59,069 nt of DNA from contig NZ_JAHDTH010000024.1 in the NCBI RefSeq assembly GCF_018531445.1, positions 1 through 59,069 on the forward strand, read 5' to 3'. Below, in pieces: positions 7,445-15,734 of the stretch; positions within the stretch are counted from its first letter, which is position 1, and every line of letters starts with the position of its first letter. This DNA comes from Pseudonocardia lacus. GTDB taxonomy: Bacteria; Actinomycetota; Actinomycetes; Mycobacteriales; Pseudonocardiaceae. A model generated the notes under the pieces. That model made no database searches. It worked only from the letters and a program-made list of their open reading frames with translations, and was not told the origin of the DNA. The translations under genes were made by a program, and so were the position numbers.

Positions 7445-8629
7445 TCAGGCGCCCCATCCGGCCTGCGTGCCGCCGACGCGCTCGGCCACGATCCGCTCCT
7501 GGTATCCGGAGCGCCGGTAGGCGCCGATGGGGTCGGGGTCCAGGCCCGTCTCCTCGCGCAGCGCGCGCAGCAGCGGGCGCACATCGGTCGAGTAGGCGTC
7601 CATCAGCACCTCGTTCGCGCCCAGCACGTCACCGGCCGACTGCGCGGCGGCCAGCGCCCCGGCGTCGACCAGCAGCGCCTTCGCCGTGGCCTCCTGCACG
7701 TTGAGCACCGAGCGGATGATCGCCGGGATCTTCGCCTCGATGTTGTGGCACTGGTCGAGCATGTAGGCGATCGGCGCCCCGCCTGCGCTGTAGCCGGCGC
7801 CCAGCGCGTCGGCCGAGACGATCTCGAACAGGATCCGGAACAGCTGGAACGGGTCGGCCGCGCCGACCATCAGGTCGTCGTCGGCGTAGAAGCGGGAGTT
7901 GAAGTCGAACGCCCCCAGCCGCCCGGCGCGCAGCAGGAACGCCACGATGAACTCGATGTTCGTGCCGGGCGCGTGGTGGCCGGTGTCGATGCAGACCGTG
8001 GCCTTCGGCCCCAGCTCGAGGCAGTGCGCGTACGAGGTGCCCCAGTCGGGCACGTCGGTGGTGTAGAAGGCCGGCTCGAACAGCTTGTACTCCAGCAGCA
8101 TCCGCTGGTCGTCGCCGAGGCGGTCGTAGACCTCGCGCAGCGCGGCGGCCAACCGGTCCTGGCGGGCGCGGATGGAGTCCTGGCCGGGGTAGTTGGTGCC
8201 GTCGGCGAACCACAGCTTGAGGTCGCGGCTGCCGGTGGCGTCCATGATGTCGACGCACTGCAGCAGGTGGTCGGTCGCCTTGCGGCGCACGCCGGGATCG
8301 GGGTTGGTGACCGAGCCGAGCTTGTAGTCGTCGTCCTGGAAGACGTTGGCGTTGATCGTGCCGATGCCGATGCCGTGGTCGCCGGCGAACGCGGCCAGGG
8401 CGCCGTAGTCGTCGACGCGGTCCCACGGGATGTGCAGCGCGACGGTCGGGGCGACCCCGGTGAACCGGTGCACGGTCGCGGCGTCGGCGAGCTTCTCCCA
8501 CGGGTCGCGCGGCACGCCGGGCTGGGCGAACACCTTGAACCGGGTGCCGGAGTTGGCGTAGGCCCACGACGGGGTCTCGATGCACTGCTCGCGCAGCGCC
8601 CGCCGGGCGACCGTTCCTCGGTCCGTCAC
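7445..8629 (-). CDS. rhaI: L-rhamnose isomerase (RhaI type)
   Basis: This 394-residue TIM-barrel enzyme of the Pseudomonas-type L-rhamnose isomerase family converts L-rhamnose to L-rhamnulose with Mn2+ or Co2+. Recognisable segments include 'ETPSWAYANSGTRFKVF', 'INANVFQDDDYKLGSVTNPD', 'LWFADGTNYPGQDS', 'EYKLFEPAFYTTDVPDWG', 'VCIDTGHHAPGTNIE' and 'FDFNSRFYADDDLMVG'. The Glu, Asp and His residues in the later motifs are the expected metal ligands. Its GTG start overlaps the mutarotase stop by GTGA, indicating coupling. It is followed by the nested hairpin before the aldolase gene. Confidence 0.95.
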   Translation of the reverse strand: MTDRGTVARRALREQCIETPSWAYANSGTRFKVFAQPGVPRDPWEKLADAATVHRFTGVAPTVALHIPWDRVDDYGALAAFAGDHGIGIGTINANVFQDDDYKLGSVTNPDPGVRRKATDHLLQCVDIMDATGSRDLKLWFADGTNYPGQDSIRARQDRLAAALREVYDRLGDDQRMLLEYKLFEPAFYTTDVPDWGTSYAHCLELGPKATVCIDTGHHAPGTNIEFIVAFLLRAGRLGAFDFNSRFYADDDLMVGAADPFQLFRILFEIVSADALGAGYSAGGAPIAYMLDQCHNIEAKIPAIIRSVLNVQEATAKALLVDAGALAAAQSAGDVLGANEVLMDAYSTDVRPLLRALREETGLDPDPIGAYRRSGYQERIVAERVGGTQAGWGA

Positions 8630-8973
8630 GTCCCCATCTCCGTTCGCGCCAGCTGGTCCTCCAGGTGGAAGACCTCCTCCAGGACCTCGAAACCCCCGTC
8701 CGGCGGCCCGCCGTCCAGGCCGGTGAAGAACGGGGCCATCTCGGCCTGCCAGCGGGTGTTCACCCCGGTGGCGGCCATCGCCCGCCGCGCGGCGGCCAGG
8801 TCGTCGGCCTCGACGTAGCCGACGAGCAGGCCGTCGGCGCGCAGGTGCAGCGAGTAGTTGCGCCAGCCGGTGTCGCGCAGCGCGGCGAGCATCTCCGGCC
8901 AGACGGCGCGGTGGCGCTCCCGGTACTCGTCGAGCCGGTCGGGCCGGACCTGGAGCAGGAAGCAGTAGCGCAC
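8626..8973 (-). CDS. rhaM: L-rhamnose mutarotase
   Basis: This 115-residue dimeric alpha/beta-barrel protein of the RhaM/RhaU family interconverts the alpha and beta anomers of L-rhamnose so that uptake and isomerisation are not rate-limited. The conserved start 'MRYCFLLQVRPDRLDEYRER' leads into the catalytic His21 ('RHRAVWPEM'). 'NYSLHLRADGLLVGYVE' and 'NTRWQAEMAPFF' follow. The start codon is GTG. It sits directly after the binding-protein gene and a strong hairpin, and overlaps rhaI by 4 bp. Confidence 0.93.
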   Translation of the reverse strand: MRYCFLLQVRPDRLDEYRERHRAVWPEMLAALRDTGWRNYSLHLRADGLLVGYVEADDLAAARRAMAATGVNTRWQAEMAPFFTGLDGGPPDGGFEVLEEVFHLEDQLARTEMGT

Positions 8974-8987
8974 GTGAACCCCCTGGT

Positions 8988-9021
8988 TCCGGGGCCGACC
9001 GGCGCGCCGGCCGGCCCCGGA
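8988..9021 (-). terminator. Intercistronic hairpin after the rhamnose-binding protein gene
   Basis: 16-base arms at 8988-9003 and 9006-9021 pair with a single G-T wobble around a tiny loop, just past the binding-protein stop at 9026 on the minus strand. No U-tract follows. Hairpins in this position usually protect the 3' end of the abundant binding-protein mRNA and lower read-through to the downstream enzymes. Confidence 0.6.
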
Positions 9022-9025
9022 GCGG

Positions 9026-10108
9026 TCAGAAGTCGAACTGGTCGATGTTGCTCGCGTCGAACACCGTGGGCGGCCCGAGCACGACCTCGCCGCCGGCGCC
9101 GATCGTGTACTCGCCGAGCTTGCCGGCGCTGAACGTCTCGCCCTCGGCGCCGGTGATCTGCCCCGAGGCCAGCGCGGCGCCCGCGTAGCCGGCCAGGTAG
9201 CCGATGTCGGCCGGGTTCCACAGCGCGAACTGGGCGACGGTGCCGTCCTTGACGAACTCGCGCATCTGGTTGGGCAGGCCCAGCCCGGTGACCGCGACCC
9301 GGCCCTTGTACTCCGAGCCGGAGATGTAGCGCGCCGCCGCGGCGATGCCGACGGTGGTCGGCGCGACGATGACCTTCAGGTTCGGGTGGGTCGCCAGCAG
9401 GCCCTGGGCCTCCTGGAAGGACTTCTGGTCGTCGTCGTTGCCGTAGACGGTGGCCACGAGCTGGAGCCCGGAGTTCTCCGGCTTCTGCAGCTCCTGCTCC
9501 ACCACCTCGATCCAGGCGTTCTGGTTGGTGGCGTTCGGGGTGGCCGACAGGATCGCGATCTCGCCCTGCCCACCGGCCAGCGTGCTGGCCATCTGCACCA
9601 GCCCCTGCCCGATGCCCTCCGTGGTGGCCTGGTTGATGAACACGTCGCGGCACTCCGGGGCCGCGTCGGAGTCGAACGAGACGACCTTGATGCCGGCGTC
9701 GCGGGCCTGCTGCAGCGACGGGCACACCGCGTTGGCGTCGTTGGCCGCGATGGTGATGACGTCCTGCTGCTGCTGGATCAGCGTGTTGATGTAGCTGACC
9801 TGCGACGAGGCGCTGGCGTCGTTCGGGCCGACGAGCTTGTACTCGCCCTTGAGCTCGGTGACGGCCTCCTCGCCGCCACCGGTCTCCACGTCGCTGTAGG
9901 GGTTGTTCAGCTGCTTGGGCAGGAAGGCGATCTTGAGGCCCTCCCTGGTCGGGGCGTTCGGGTCGGCGGTGGCCGCGGGCTCGCCGGCGGGGCCGGGCTG
10001 CTCGGCCTCCACGCTGTCGCGGGTGGTGCCGCCGCAGGCGGCCAGGCCGAGCACGACGACGGCGCCGAGGGCCACGGGCGCGACGGTGCGCCGCAGGTGT
10101 CGGATCAT
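9026..10108 (-). CDS. rhaS: Rhamnose ABC transporter substrate-binding lipoprotein
   Basis: A 360-residue protein of the periplasmic-binding-protein type 1 (CUT2, RhaS) family. It has a lipoprotein signal with lipobox 'LAAC' at Cys25, so it is anchored outside the membrane. The mature part includes 'IAFLPKQLNNPYSDVE', 'DVITIAANDANAVCPSLQQA', 'VVSFDSDAAPECRDVFINQA' and 'WNPADIGYLAGYA', characteristic of rhamnose-binding proteins. The ATG at 10108 has GAGAGGAAG upstream, and a second in-frame ATG at 10123 lies upstream of that site and is less likely. It follows the second permease after 11 bases and is followed by a strong hairpin. Confidence 0.9.
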   Translation of the reverse strand: MIRHLRRTVAPVALGAVVVLGLAACGGTTRDSVEAEQPGPAGEPAATADPNAPTREGLKIAFLPKQLNNPYSDVETGGGEEAVTELKGEYKLVGPNDASASSQVSYINTLIQQQQDVITIAANDANAVCPSLQQARDAGIKVVSFDSDAAPECRDVFINQATTEGIGQGLVQMASTLAGGQGEIAILSATPNATNQNAWIEVVEQELQKPENSGLQLVATVYGNDDDQKSFQEAQGLLATHPNLKVIVAPTTVGIAAAARYISGSEYKGRVAVTGLGLPNQMREFVKDGTVAQFALWNPADIGYLAGYAGAALASGQITGAEGETFSAGKLGEYTIGAGGEVVLGPPTVFDASNIDQFDF

Positions 10109-10119
10109 CGGACTTCCTC

Positions 10120-11190
10120 TCATGAGGACCGGACGGAGGTCGAGGGGACGGACGGGGACGTCGTCGGCGGCGGATCGGAGGGCTCGCCCGCGGCGGGCGG
10201 GGTGGGACCGCCGCGGCGACGGAGCAGGGCCGAGCGGATCGCGCCGGCCGCGTTGGGGGCGATCACCGAGACGATCAGCAGCAGCCCGGTGACCACGGTG
10301 AGCGCCTCGGTGGACACGTCGGCCAGGCGCAGGGCGTTCTGCAGCGCGGCCAGCAGGGTGGCGCCGGCGACGACGCCCCACAGCGTGCCGCGTCCGCCGA
10401 AGATCGACACGCCGCCGAGCAGCACGGCCGCGACCACGGCGAGTTCCAGGCCCGAGCCGTTGTCGGCGCGGGCGCTGGCGTAGCGCAGCGTCCACAGCAC
10501 GCCGGCCAGCGCCGAGACGCCACCGGTGAGCACGTAGAGCCAGAACTTGGTGCGCGCGACCCGGATGCCGGCGAAGCGGGCGGCGTCGACACCCGCGCCC
10601 ATGGTGAACAGCGAGCGCCCCACCGGGGTCGCGTGCAGGACCACCGCGAACACCACCGACAGCACCAGCAGGGGCAGCAGCAGGTTGGGCAGGCCGAGGG
10701 TGCGGCCGGTGACCAGGCTCGTGTAGGCGCCCGGGAACTGCGCGACCGCGGCGTCGCCGAGCACCACCAGCGCCAGGCCGCGGTAGAGCGCCAGCGTGCC
10801 GATGGTGACCGCCAGCGACGGCAGCCCGAACACCGTCACGAACAGCCCGTTGACCGCGCCCAGGACCAGCCCGAGCAGCAGGCACAGCGGGATGATCGTC
10901 TCGATCGGCAGCCCGCCCTGCCACATCGCGCCCATCACCGCGCTGGACAGCCCGAGCGTGCTGGCCACCGACAGGTCGATCTCGCCGGTGACCACGACCA
11001 GCGTCATCGGCAGCGCGATGAGCAGGATCGGGGCCAGGTCGAGCACCAGGAACGACAGGTTGCGCCCGGTGGCGAAGTTGTCCACGGTCAGCGCGGCGAC
11101 GACCAGGAACGCCACCAGCAGCGCGATGATCGCGCGGTCCCAGCCGGCGAGCCGCCGGATCACGGCACGGTTGCCGACGCGCTCAGCCAC
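10120..11190 (-). CDS. rhaQ: Rhamnose ABC transporter permease 2
   Basis: This 356-residue CUT2-family membrane permease has about ten hydrophobic segments. The signature 'GEIDLSVASTLGLSSAVMG' and the coupling region 'GRSLFTMGAGVDAARFAGI' match RhaP/RhaQ/RbsC-type proteins. A Pro/Ser-rich cytoplasmic tail ends the protein. The GTG at 11190 overlaps the stop of the upstream permease by 8 bases. It forms the channel together with the next permease and RhaT. Confidence 0.9.
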   Translation of the reverse strand: MAERVGNRAVIRRLAGWDRAIIALLVAFLVVAALTVDNFATGRNLSFLVLDLAPILLIALPMTLVVVTGEIDLSVASTLGLSSAVMGAMWQGGLPIETIIPLCLLLGLVLGAVNGLFVTVFGLPSLAVTIGTLALYRGLALVVLGDAAVAQFPGAYTSLVTGRTLGLPNLLLPLLVLSVVFAVVLHATPVGRSLFTMGAGVDAARFAGIRVARTKFWLYVLTGGVSALAGVLWTLRYASARADNGSGLELAVVAAVLLGGVSIFGGRGTLWGVVAGATLLAALQNALRLADVSTEALTVVTGLLLIVSVIAPNAAGAIRSALLRRRGGPTPPAAGEPSDPPPTTSPSVPSTSVRSS

Positions 11191-12229
11191 GGTGGGCCTC
11201 CCTGCGGCGCAGCCGGGCGGCCACCCTGGCGGCGACGGCACGGTCGGTGCCGATGGCGGCCAGGATGAGCGCGCCGACGATGGCGCCCTGCCAGAACTGG
11301 TCGATGGCCAGCACCGGCAGCGCGCTGCCGATGGTGGTGAGCAGCAGCGCGCCGACCGCCGCGCCGTAGACGGTGCCGCTGCCGCCGAACACCGCCACCC
11401 CGCCGACCACGACGGCGGCGACGACCTCCAGCTCGTCGCCGGTGCCGGAGGCGGCGTCGACGGTGCCGAACCGGGCCGCGAACAGCACCCCGGCCAGCCC
11501 GGCCAGCGCGCCGCTGACGGTGAACGCGACCAGCAGCCGCCGCCCCACCGGCACCCCGGCCAGTACGGCGGCGCGCGGGTTGGAGCCCATCGCGTACAGC
11601 TCGCGCCCGGATCGGTAGCTGCGCAGCGCGAACCCGGCGACCAGCACCACCGCCAGGGCGATGAGCAGCAGCCAGGGCACACCGAGCAGGGTCGCCGTGC
11701 CGAAGCCCAGGAACGCCGGGGGCAGCTCGTCGGCGTTGATCTGCTGGCCGCCCGCCCAGAAGAAGCAGACGCCCCGGTAGACGTAGAGGGTGCCCAGCGT
11801 GACCACCAGCGCGGGCACGTTGCCGAAGCGCACCAGCGCCCCGTTCACCAGCCCGCACAGCCCGCCGACCAGCGTGCCGACCAGCAGCGCCAGCACGACG
11901 GGCGTCCCCGGCGCGGCCTGCAGCAGCGATCCGGTCGCGAACGCCGAGAGCCCGAGCACCGAGCCGACCGACAGGTCGATGTTGCGGGTGATCACCACGA
12001 CGGTCTGCCCGACGGCCAGCACGACCAGGATGGCCGCGCCCAGCGCCAGGTCGCGCACGCTCTGCGCGGACAGGAACCGCGGGTTGACCGCGGTGGTCAC
12101 CACCACCAGCGCCGCGAGCGCGAGCACGATGCCCAGCTCGCGGGCCCGCAGCAGGACGGCCACCCGCGACGCGGCGGTCTTGTCGGGCGTCCGCCCGGCG
12201 GGCTCGGCCGTCTCCTGCGGCGCGGTCAC
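11183..12229 (-). CDS. rhaP: Rhamnose ABC transporter permease 1
   Basis: This 348-residue CUT2-type permease is similar to but distinct from its partner. The signature '[19 protein letters not shown]' and the 'GRELYAMGSNPRAAVLAGV' ATPase-coupling loop are visible, with about nine to ten hydrophobic spans. The GTG start overlaps the ATPase stop by GTGA. Two different permeases behind one ATPase, rather than one homodimerising permease, is the arrangement of the RhaSTPQ rhamnose system. Confidence 0.9.
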   Translation of the reverse strand: MTAPQETAEPAGRTPDKTAASRVAVLLRARELGIVLALAALVVVTTAVNPRFLSAQSVRDLALGAAILVVLAVGQTVVVITRNIDLSVGSVLGLSAFATGSLLQAAPGTPVVLALLVGTLVGGLCGLVNGALVRFGNVPALVVTLGTLYVYRGVCFFWAGGQQINADELPPAFLGFGTATLLGVPWLLLIALAVVLVAGFALRSYRSGRELYAMGSNPRAAVLAGVPVGRRLLVAFTVSGALAGLAGVLFAARFGTVDAASGTGDELEVVAAVVVGGVAVFGGSGTVYGAAVGALLLTTIGSALPVLAIDQFWQGAIVGALILAAIGTDRAVAARVAARLRRREAHRG

Positions 12230-13734
12230 GCAGCCACCTCCTGCCCCGTGGCCGCGCGCATCACGCTCTCCTCGTCGGCCCGGTCGCGCGGGATCTCGGC
12301 CACCAGCCGGCCCTCGCGCATCACCAGCACGCGGTCGGCCATGCCCAGCACCTCGGGCAGCTCGGAGGACACCATCAGGACCGCCACCCCGTCGGCGGCG
12401 AGGTCGGACATCAGCCGGTGCACCTCCGCCTTGGTGGCGACGTCGATGCCGCGGGTGGGCTCGTCGACGATCAGCACCCGCGGCGCCGTGGACAGCCACT
12501 TGGCCAGCACGACCTTCTGCTGGTTGCCGCCGGAGAGCCGGGCCACGGGGTCGTCGAGATCGGCGTACTTGGTCCGCAGCCGGGCGGTCCACTCGCGCGC
12601 CGCGCGCCGCTCGGTCCCGCCGAGCAGCAGCCCGAAGCGGGCCAGCGAGCGCCAGCGGGTGGCCGTGGCGTTGCGCGCGACCGAGGCCTCCAGCACCAGG
12701 CCCTGCTGGCGGCGGTCCTCGGGGACGAGCGCGACGCCCGCGGCCATCGCGGCGCGCGGGTCGCCCGCGCGCAGTTCGCGCCCGCCGACCCGGACGACCC
12801 CGCTGTCGCGGGGGTCGACGCCGAAGACCGCCCGCACGACCTCCGAGCGCCCGGCGCCGACCAGCCCGGCCAGCGCCACGATCTCCCCGGCGCGGACCTC
12901 GAACGAGACCCCGGAGAACAGCCCGCGCCTGCCGAGGCCCTCGACCGAGAGGAGCACGTCGCCGGTGGGCACCTCGCGCTTGGGGAACAGCGCCGACAGC
13001 GGGCGCCCGACCATCCGGCGGACCATCTCGTCGACGGTCAGCTCCCCGATGGGGTCGCTGGAGACGAGCGCGCCGTCGCGCAGCACGGTGACGCGCTGGC
13101 AGAGCGCGGTGATCTCCTCGAAGCGGTGGGAGATGAACAGCAGCGCGGCGCCGCCGTCGCGCAGGGTGCGGGCGACGGCGAAGAGCCTGCGCACCTCGAC
13201 GGGCGACAGCGCCGCGGTGGGCTCGTCCATCACGATGACGCGCGCGTCCAGCGACAACGCCTTGGCGATCTCGACGATCTGCTGGTCGGCGATGGACAGC
13301 CCGCGCGCGGGCCGGTCGGGGTCGATCGCCACGCCGAGGCGGTCGAACAGGTCGGCGGCCAGCGCGTTCATCGCGGCCCGGTCGACCCGGCCGAACGAGC
13401 GCGTCGGCTGGCGGCCCATCACCACGTTCTCGGCCACGGTCAGGTCCGGGAAGAGCGTGGGCTCCTGGTAGATGACCGCGATGCCGGCGGCCAGCGCCGC
13501 GGCCGGGGTGTCGAGCCGCAGCGGGCGGCCGTCGAGCTCGATGGTGCCCGAGTCCGGCCGGTGCACCCCGGCGAGCATCGCCACCACGGTCGACTTGCCC
13601 GCGCCGTTCTCGCCCACCAGCGCGTGCACTTCGCCCGCGCGCAGCTCGAGGGACACCCCGCGCACGGCGGCCACGGCACCGAACGACTTGGTGACCGTGC
13701 GGACCGCGAGCCGCGGCACCGTCTCGGCGCTCAT
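12226..13734 (-). CDS. rhaT: Rhamnose ABC transporter ATP-binding protein
   Basis: A 502-residue double ABC-ATPase of the sugar CUT2 (RbsA/RhaT) type. The N-terminal half has Walker A 'GENGAGKST' (residues 41-49), signature-like 'LSIADQQIVEIAKAL' and Walker B 'VIVMDEPTAAL'. The C-terminal half has a degenerate A-loop region ('AGLVGAGRSEV'), a signature '[15 protein letters not shown]' and '[13 protein letters not shown]'. It energises uptake through the RhaP/RhaQ pair. It is the first gene of the operon, with a purine-rich ribosome site before the ATG and a LacI-type operator 24 bp upstream of it. Confidence 0.93.
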   Translation of the reverse strand: MSAETVPRLAVRTVTKSFGAVAAVRGVSLELRAGEVHALVGENGAGKSTVVAMLAGVHRPDSGTIELDGRPLRLDTPAAALAAGIAVIYQEPTLFPDLTVAENVVMGRQPTRSFGRVDRAAMNALAADLFDRLGVAIDPDRPARGLSIADQQIVEIAKALSLDARVIVMDEPTAALSPVEVRRLFAVARTLRDGGAALLFISHRFEEITALCQRVTVLRDGALVSSDPIGELTVDEMVRRMVGRPLSALFPKREVPTGDVLLSVEGLGRRGLFSGVSFEVRAGEIVALAGLVGAGRSEVVRAVFGVDPRDSGVVRVGGRELRAGDPRAAMAAGVALVPEDRRQQGLVLEASVARNATATRWRSLARFGLLLGGTERRAAREWTARLRTKYADLDDPVARLSGGNQQKVVLAKWLSTAPRVLIVDEPTRGIDVATKAEVHRLMSDLAADGVAVLMVSSELPEVLGMADRVLVMREGRLVAEIPRDRADEESVMRAATGQEVAA

Positions 13735-13758
13735 CCGCCCTCCCCCCGGCTTCTCCGA

Positions 13759-13770
13759 TGAAACGTTTCA
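13759..13770. promoter_or_regulatory. LacI-type operator of the rhamnose operon
   Basis: TGAAACGTTTCA is a perfect 12-bp palindrome with the central CG expected of LacI/GalR family sites. It lies just downstream of the predicted transcription start of the operon, so the repressor would act as a roadblock at about +10 to +20. Confidence 0.75.
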
Positions 13771-13785
13771 AAGAGGTGGCTCCGG

Positions 13786-13814
13786 ACCGTACGGTGACCG
13801 GGGACACCCGTCAA
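13786..13814 (-). promoter_or_regulatory. Promoter of the rhamnose operon
   Basis: On the minus strand, TTGACG (plus-strand 13809-13814) is followed after exactly 17 bases by TACGGT (13786-13791), a good sigma-70-type promoter. Transcription would start near 13779, immediately before the LacI operator at 13759-13770. Confidence 0.7.
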
Positions 13815-13911
13815 GAGCGCGTTATCCGCCAGGCGCGCGCGGCGCTCGGAGCGGAGCGAGCCGGCTCGTGCCGTAGAGTCCGATCACGTTTCACCCAGGG
13901 GGGAGGCCGCG

Positions 13912-14949
13912 GTGTCCGGACCGGGCGCACCGAGCATGAAGGACGTCGCCGCGCGGGCCGGGGTCTCCCTCGGCACCGTCTCCAACGTCCTCAACCATCC
14001 CGAGCTGGTCAGCGAGCGCACCCGCAGGCGGGTGCAGGCCGCGATCGACGCGCTCGGCTTCGTGCGCAACGAGTCGGCCCGCCAGCTGCGCGGGGGCGGC
14101 AGCCGCACGGTCGCCTACGTGGTCTTCGACGCGGCCAACCCGTTCTTCACCGACGTCGCCGCCGGCGCGCAGGTCACCGCGGACGCCGCCGGCCTGGCGC
14201 TGTTCCTGTGCAACAGCGGCGAGGACCGCGAGCGCCAGGCCGCCTACCTCGACCTGCTGGAGCAGCAGCGCGTCGAGGGCGTGCTGATCACCCCGGTCGA
14301 CCCGGCCGACCCGCGGCTGGCCGCGCTCGCCCGGCGGGGCACGCCCGTGGTCCTCGTCGACCGCGGCGCGGGCGACGAGCACTGCTCGGTCACCGTGGAC
14401 GACGTCCTGGGCGGCGACCTCGCCGCCACCCACCTGCTCGACCTGGGCCACCGCCGGATCGCGTTCGTCGGCGGGCCGCGCGACATCGGCCAGGTCGCCG
14501 ACCGCATCACCGGCGCGGAGCGGGCCATCGCCCGCGCCGGCGGCGAGCCGCTGACGGTGCTGGAGACCGAGAAGCTCAACATCGCCGAGGGCCGCCGCGC
14601 CGGCGAGCGCTTCGCCGGGCTGCCCGCGACCCGCCGGCCCACCGCCGCGTTCTGCGCCAACGACCTGCTCGCCCTCGGCCTGCTCCAGCAGATGGTGCAC
14701 CTGGGCCTGCGCGTGCCCGAGGACGTCGCGATCGTCGGCTACGACGACATCGAGTTCGCCGCCGCCGCGGCCGTCCCGCTCACCTCGGTGGCCCAGCCCC
14801 GCCAGCGCCTCGGGCGCACGGCCGCCGAGCTGCTGCTGGCCGAGGCGCGCGGCCTGGCCGGCCACACCCACCAGCACATCCTGTTCGCCCCGGAGCTGGT
14901 GGTGCGGGCCTCCACGGGCCTGCGCCGGGTGGCCACCACGGTGGCCTGA
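13912..14949 (+). CDS. LacI family repressor of the rhamnose operon
   Basis: This is a 345-residue LacI/GalR regulator. The HTH at residues 9-55 includes 'MKDVAARAGVSLGTVSNVLN', followed by the hinge and a sugar-binding PBP-like domain with 'VFDAANPFFTDVAAG', 'GVLITPVDPAD', 'VDDVLGGDLAATHLLDLGH' and 'FCANDLLALGLLQ'. It is divergent from rhaT, and the palindrome TGAAACGTTTCA between them is its probable operator. Another half-site (ACGTTTCA at about 13885) lies just before its own gene, hinting at autoregulation. The GTG at 13912 has a GGGGGAG site, and the in-frame ATG eight codons later is less well placed. L-rhamnose or a pathway intermediate is the likely inducer. Confidence 0.9.
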   Translation: MSGPGAPSMKDVAARAGVSLGTVSNVLNHPELVSERTRRRVQAAIDALGFVRNESARQLRGGGSRTVAYVVFDAANPFFTDVAAGAQVTADAAGLALFLCNSGEDRERQAAYLDLLEQQRVEGVLITPVDPADPRLAALARRGTPVVLVDRGAGDEHCSVTVDDVLGGDLAATHLLDLGHRRIAFVGGPRDIGQVADRITGAERAIARAGGEPLTVLETEKLNIAEGRRAGERFAGLPATRRPTAAFCANDLLALGLLQQMVHLGLRVPEDVAIVGYDDIEFAAAAAVPLTSVAQPRQRLGRTAAELLLAEARGLAGHTHQHILFAPELVVRASTGLRRVATTVA

Positions 14950-14953
14950 GGGC

Positions 14954-15487
14954 TCAGCCGGGCCGCAGCGCGAGCGCGAGGTCGAGCCGGGCGACCGGCC
15001 CGAGCAGCACGCCGGCGCCGGGCCGGGCGAGCAGCCGCACCACCTCGTCACGGGTGATCTCACCGCGGGCGTGCAGCAGCGCCCCGGACGGGCCCCACTG
15101 CGGCTCGGCGACCTCCAGGCGCAGCGGCACCGCGCAGCGGTCGGTGCCGAGCACGCCCAGCACCAGCCAGCCACCCCGAGGGACGGCCCGCACCGCGCGC
15201 GACCGGTAGGTGATCACCGGTCCGGCCGCCGGGTCGAGGACGCCGGCCCGGTCCAGCACCGCGTCGCGACGGGCGCTGCCGGCGGTGAGCGAGGTGGCGT
15301 CCACGTCGACCTGCACGGCGCAGCTCGCGAGGTCGTCGCCGACGTCGAGCCGGCCGCGCACGCCCGTGAAGCGCCCCCGCACGGGCAGCAGCCCGCCCAC
15401 CCGCATCTCCAGCTCCAGCCGGGAGCCCCGGGCGTCGACGGTCCAGCACGTGGTGTCGCCCATGACACCGTGGTCGAGCAGACTCAT
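14954..15487 (-). CDS. YceI family protein
   Basis: This 177-residue protein has the length and strand pattern of the YceI lipocalin-like beta-barrel, with 'WTVDARGSRLELEMRVGGLLPVRGRF', 'VQVDVDATSLTAGSARRDA' and the family's 'ITYRSRAV'. YceI proteins bind isoprenoid or other lipophilic ligands. No signal peptide is visible, so it is probably cytoplasmic, as in many actinobacterial members. The ATG at 15487 is preferred because the conserved fold begins there, and an upstream start at 15580 would add an unsupported tail. It converges on the LacI gene with only 4 bp between stops. Confidence 0.8.
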   Translation of the reverse strand: MSLLDHGVMGDTTCWTVDARGSRLELEMRVGGLLPVRGRFTGVRGRLDVGDDLASCAVQVDVDATSLTAGSARRDAVLDRAGVLDPAAGPVITYRSRAVRAVPRGGWLVLGVLGTDRCAVPLRLEVAEPQWGPSGALLHARGEITRDEVVRLLARPGAGVLLGPVARLDLALALRPG

Positions 15488-15734
15488 GGCGGACAGCGTC
15501 GCGGCTGCCCGCCGCCGCGTCATCGGCGCAACTACGCAATCGCGGCTACTCCCGTCCGAGTACCCGACGCGGTCCGGCATGCCGGGGGTCGGTCACGCCG
15601 CCCGCCGGTCCCGGGAGACGCGGGCGGACCTGCTGGCGCACGTGCGCGCCGCGCTCACCGATCCGTACGGGGACGTGCGCGGGCACGCCGATTCGGCGGC
15701 CGAGGACGTCGCGACCTTCCTCGGGATCGACGCG
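15488..15734. other. Intergenic region with an unexplained open segment
   Basis: The 247 bases between the YceI start and the response-regulator stop include a plus-strand open stretch from an ATG at 15580 reading 'DLLAHVRAALTDPYGDVRG'. Its composition is protein-like, but it has no stop of its own and runs antisense into the regulator genes. It could be a remnant. I do not recognise it and see no other structure here. Confidence 0.3.
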
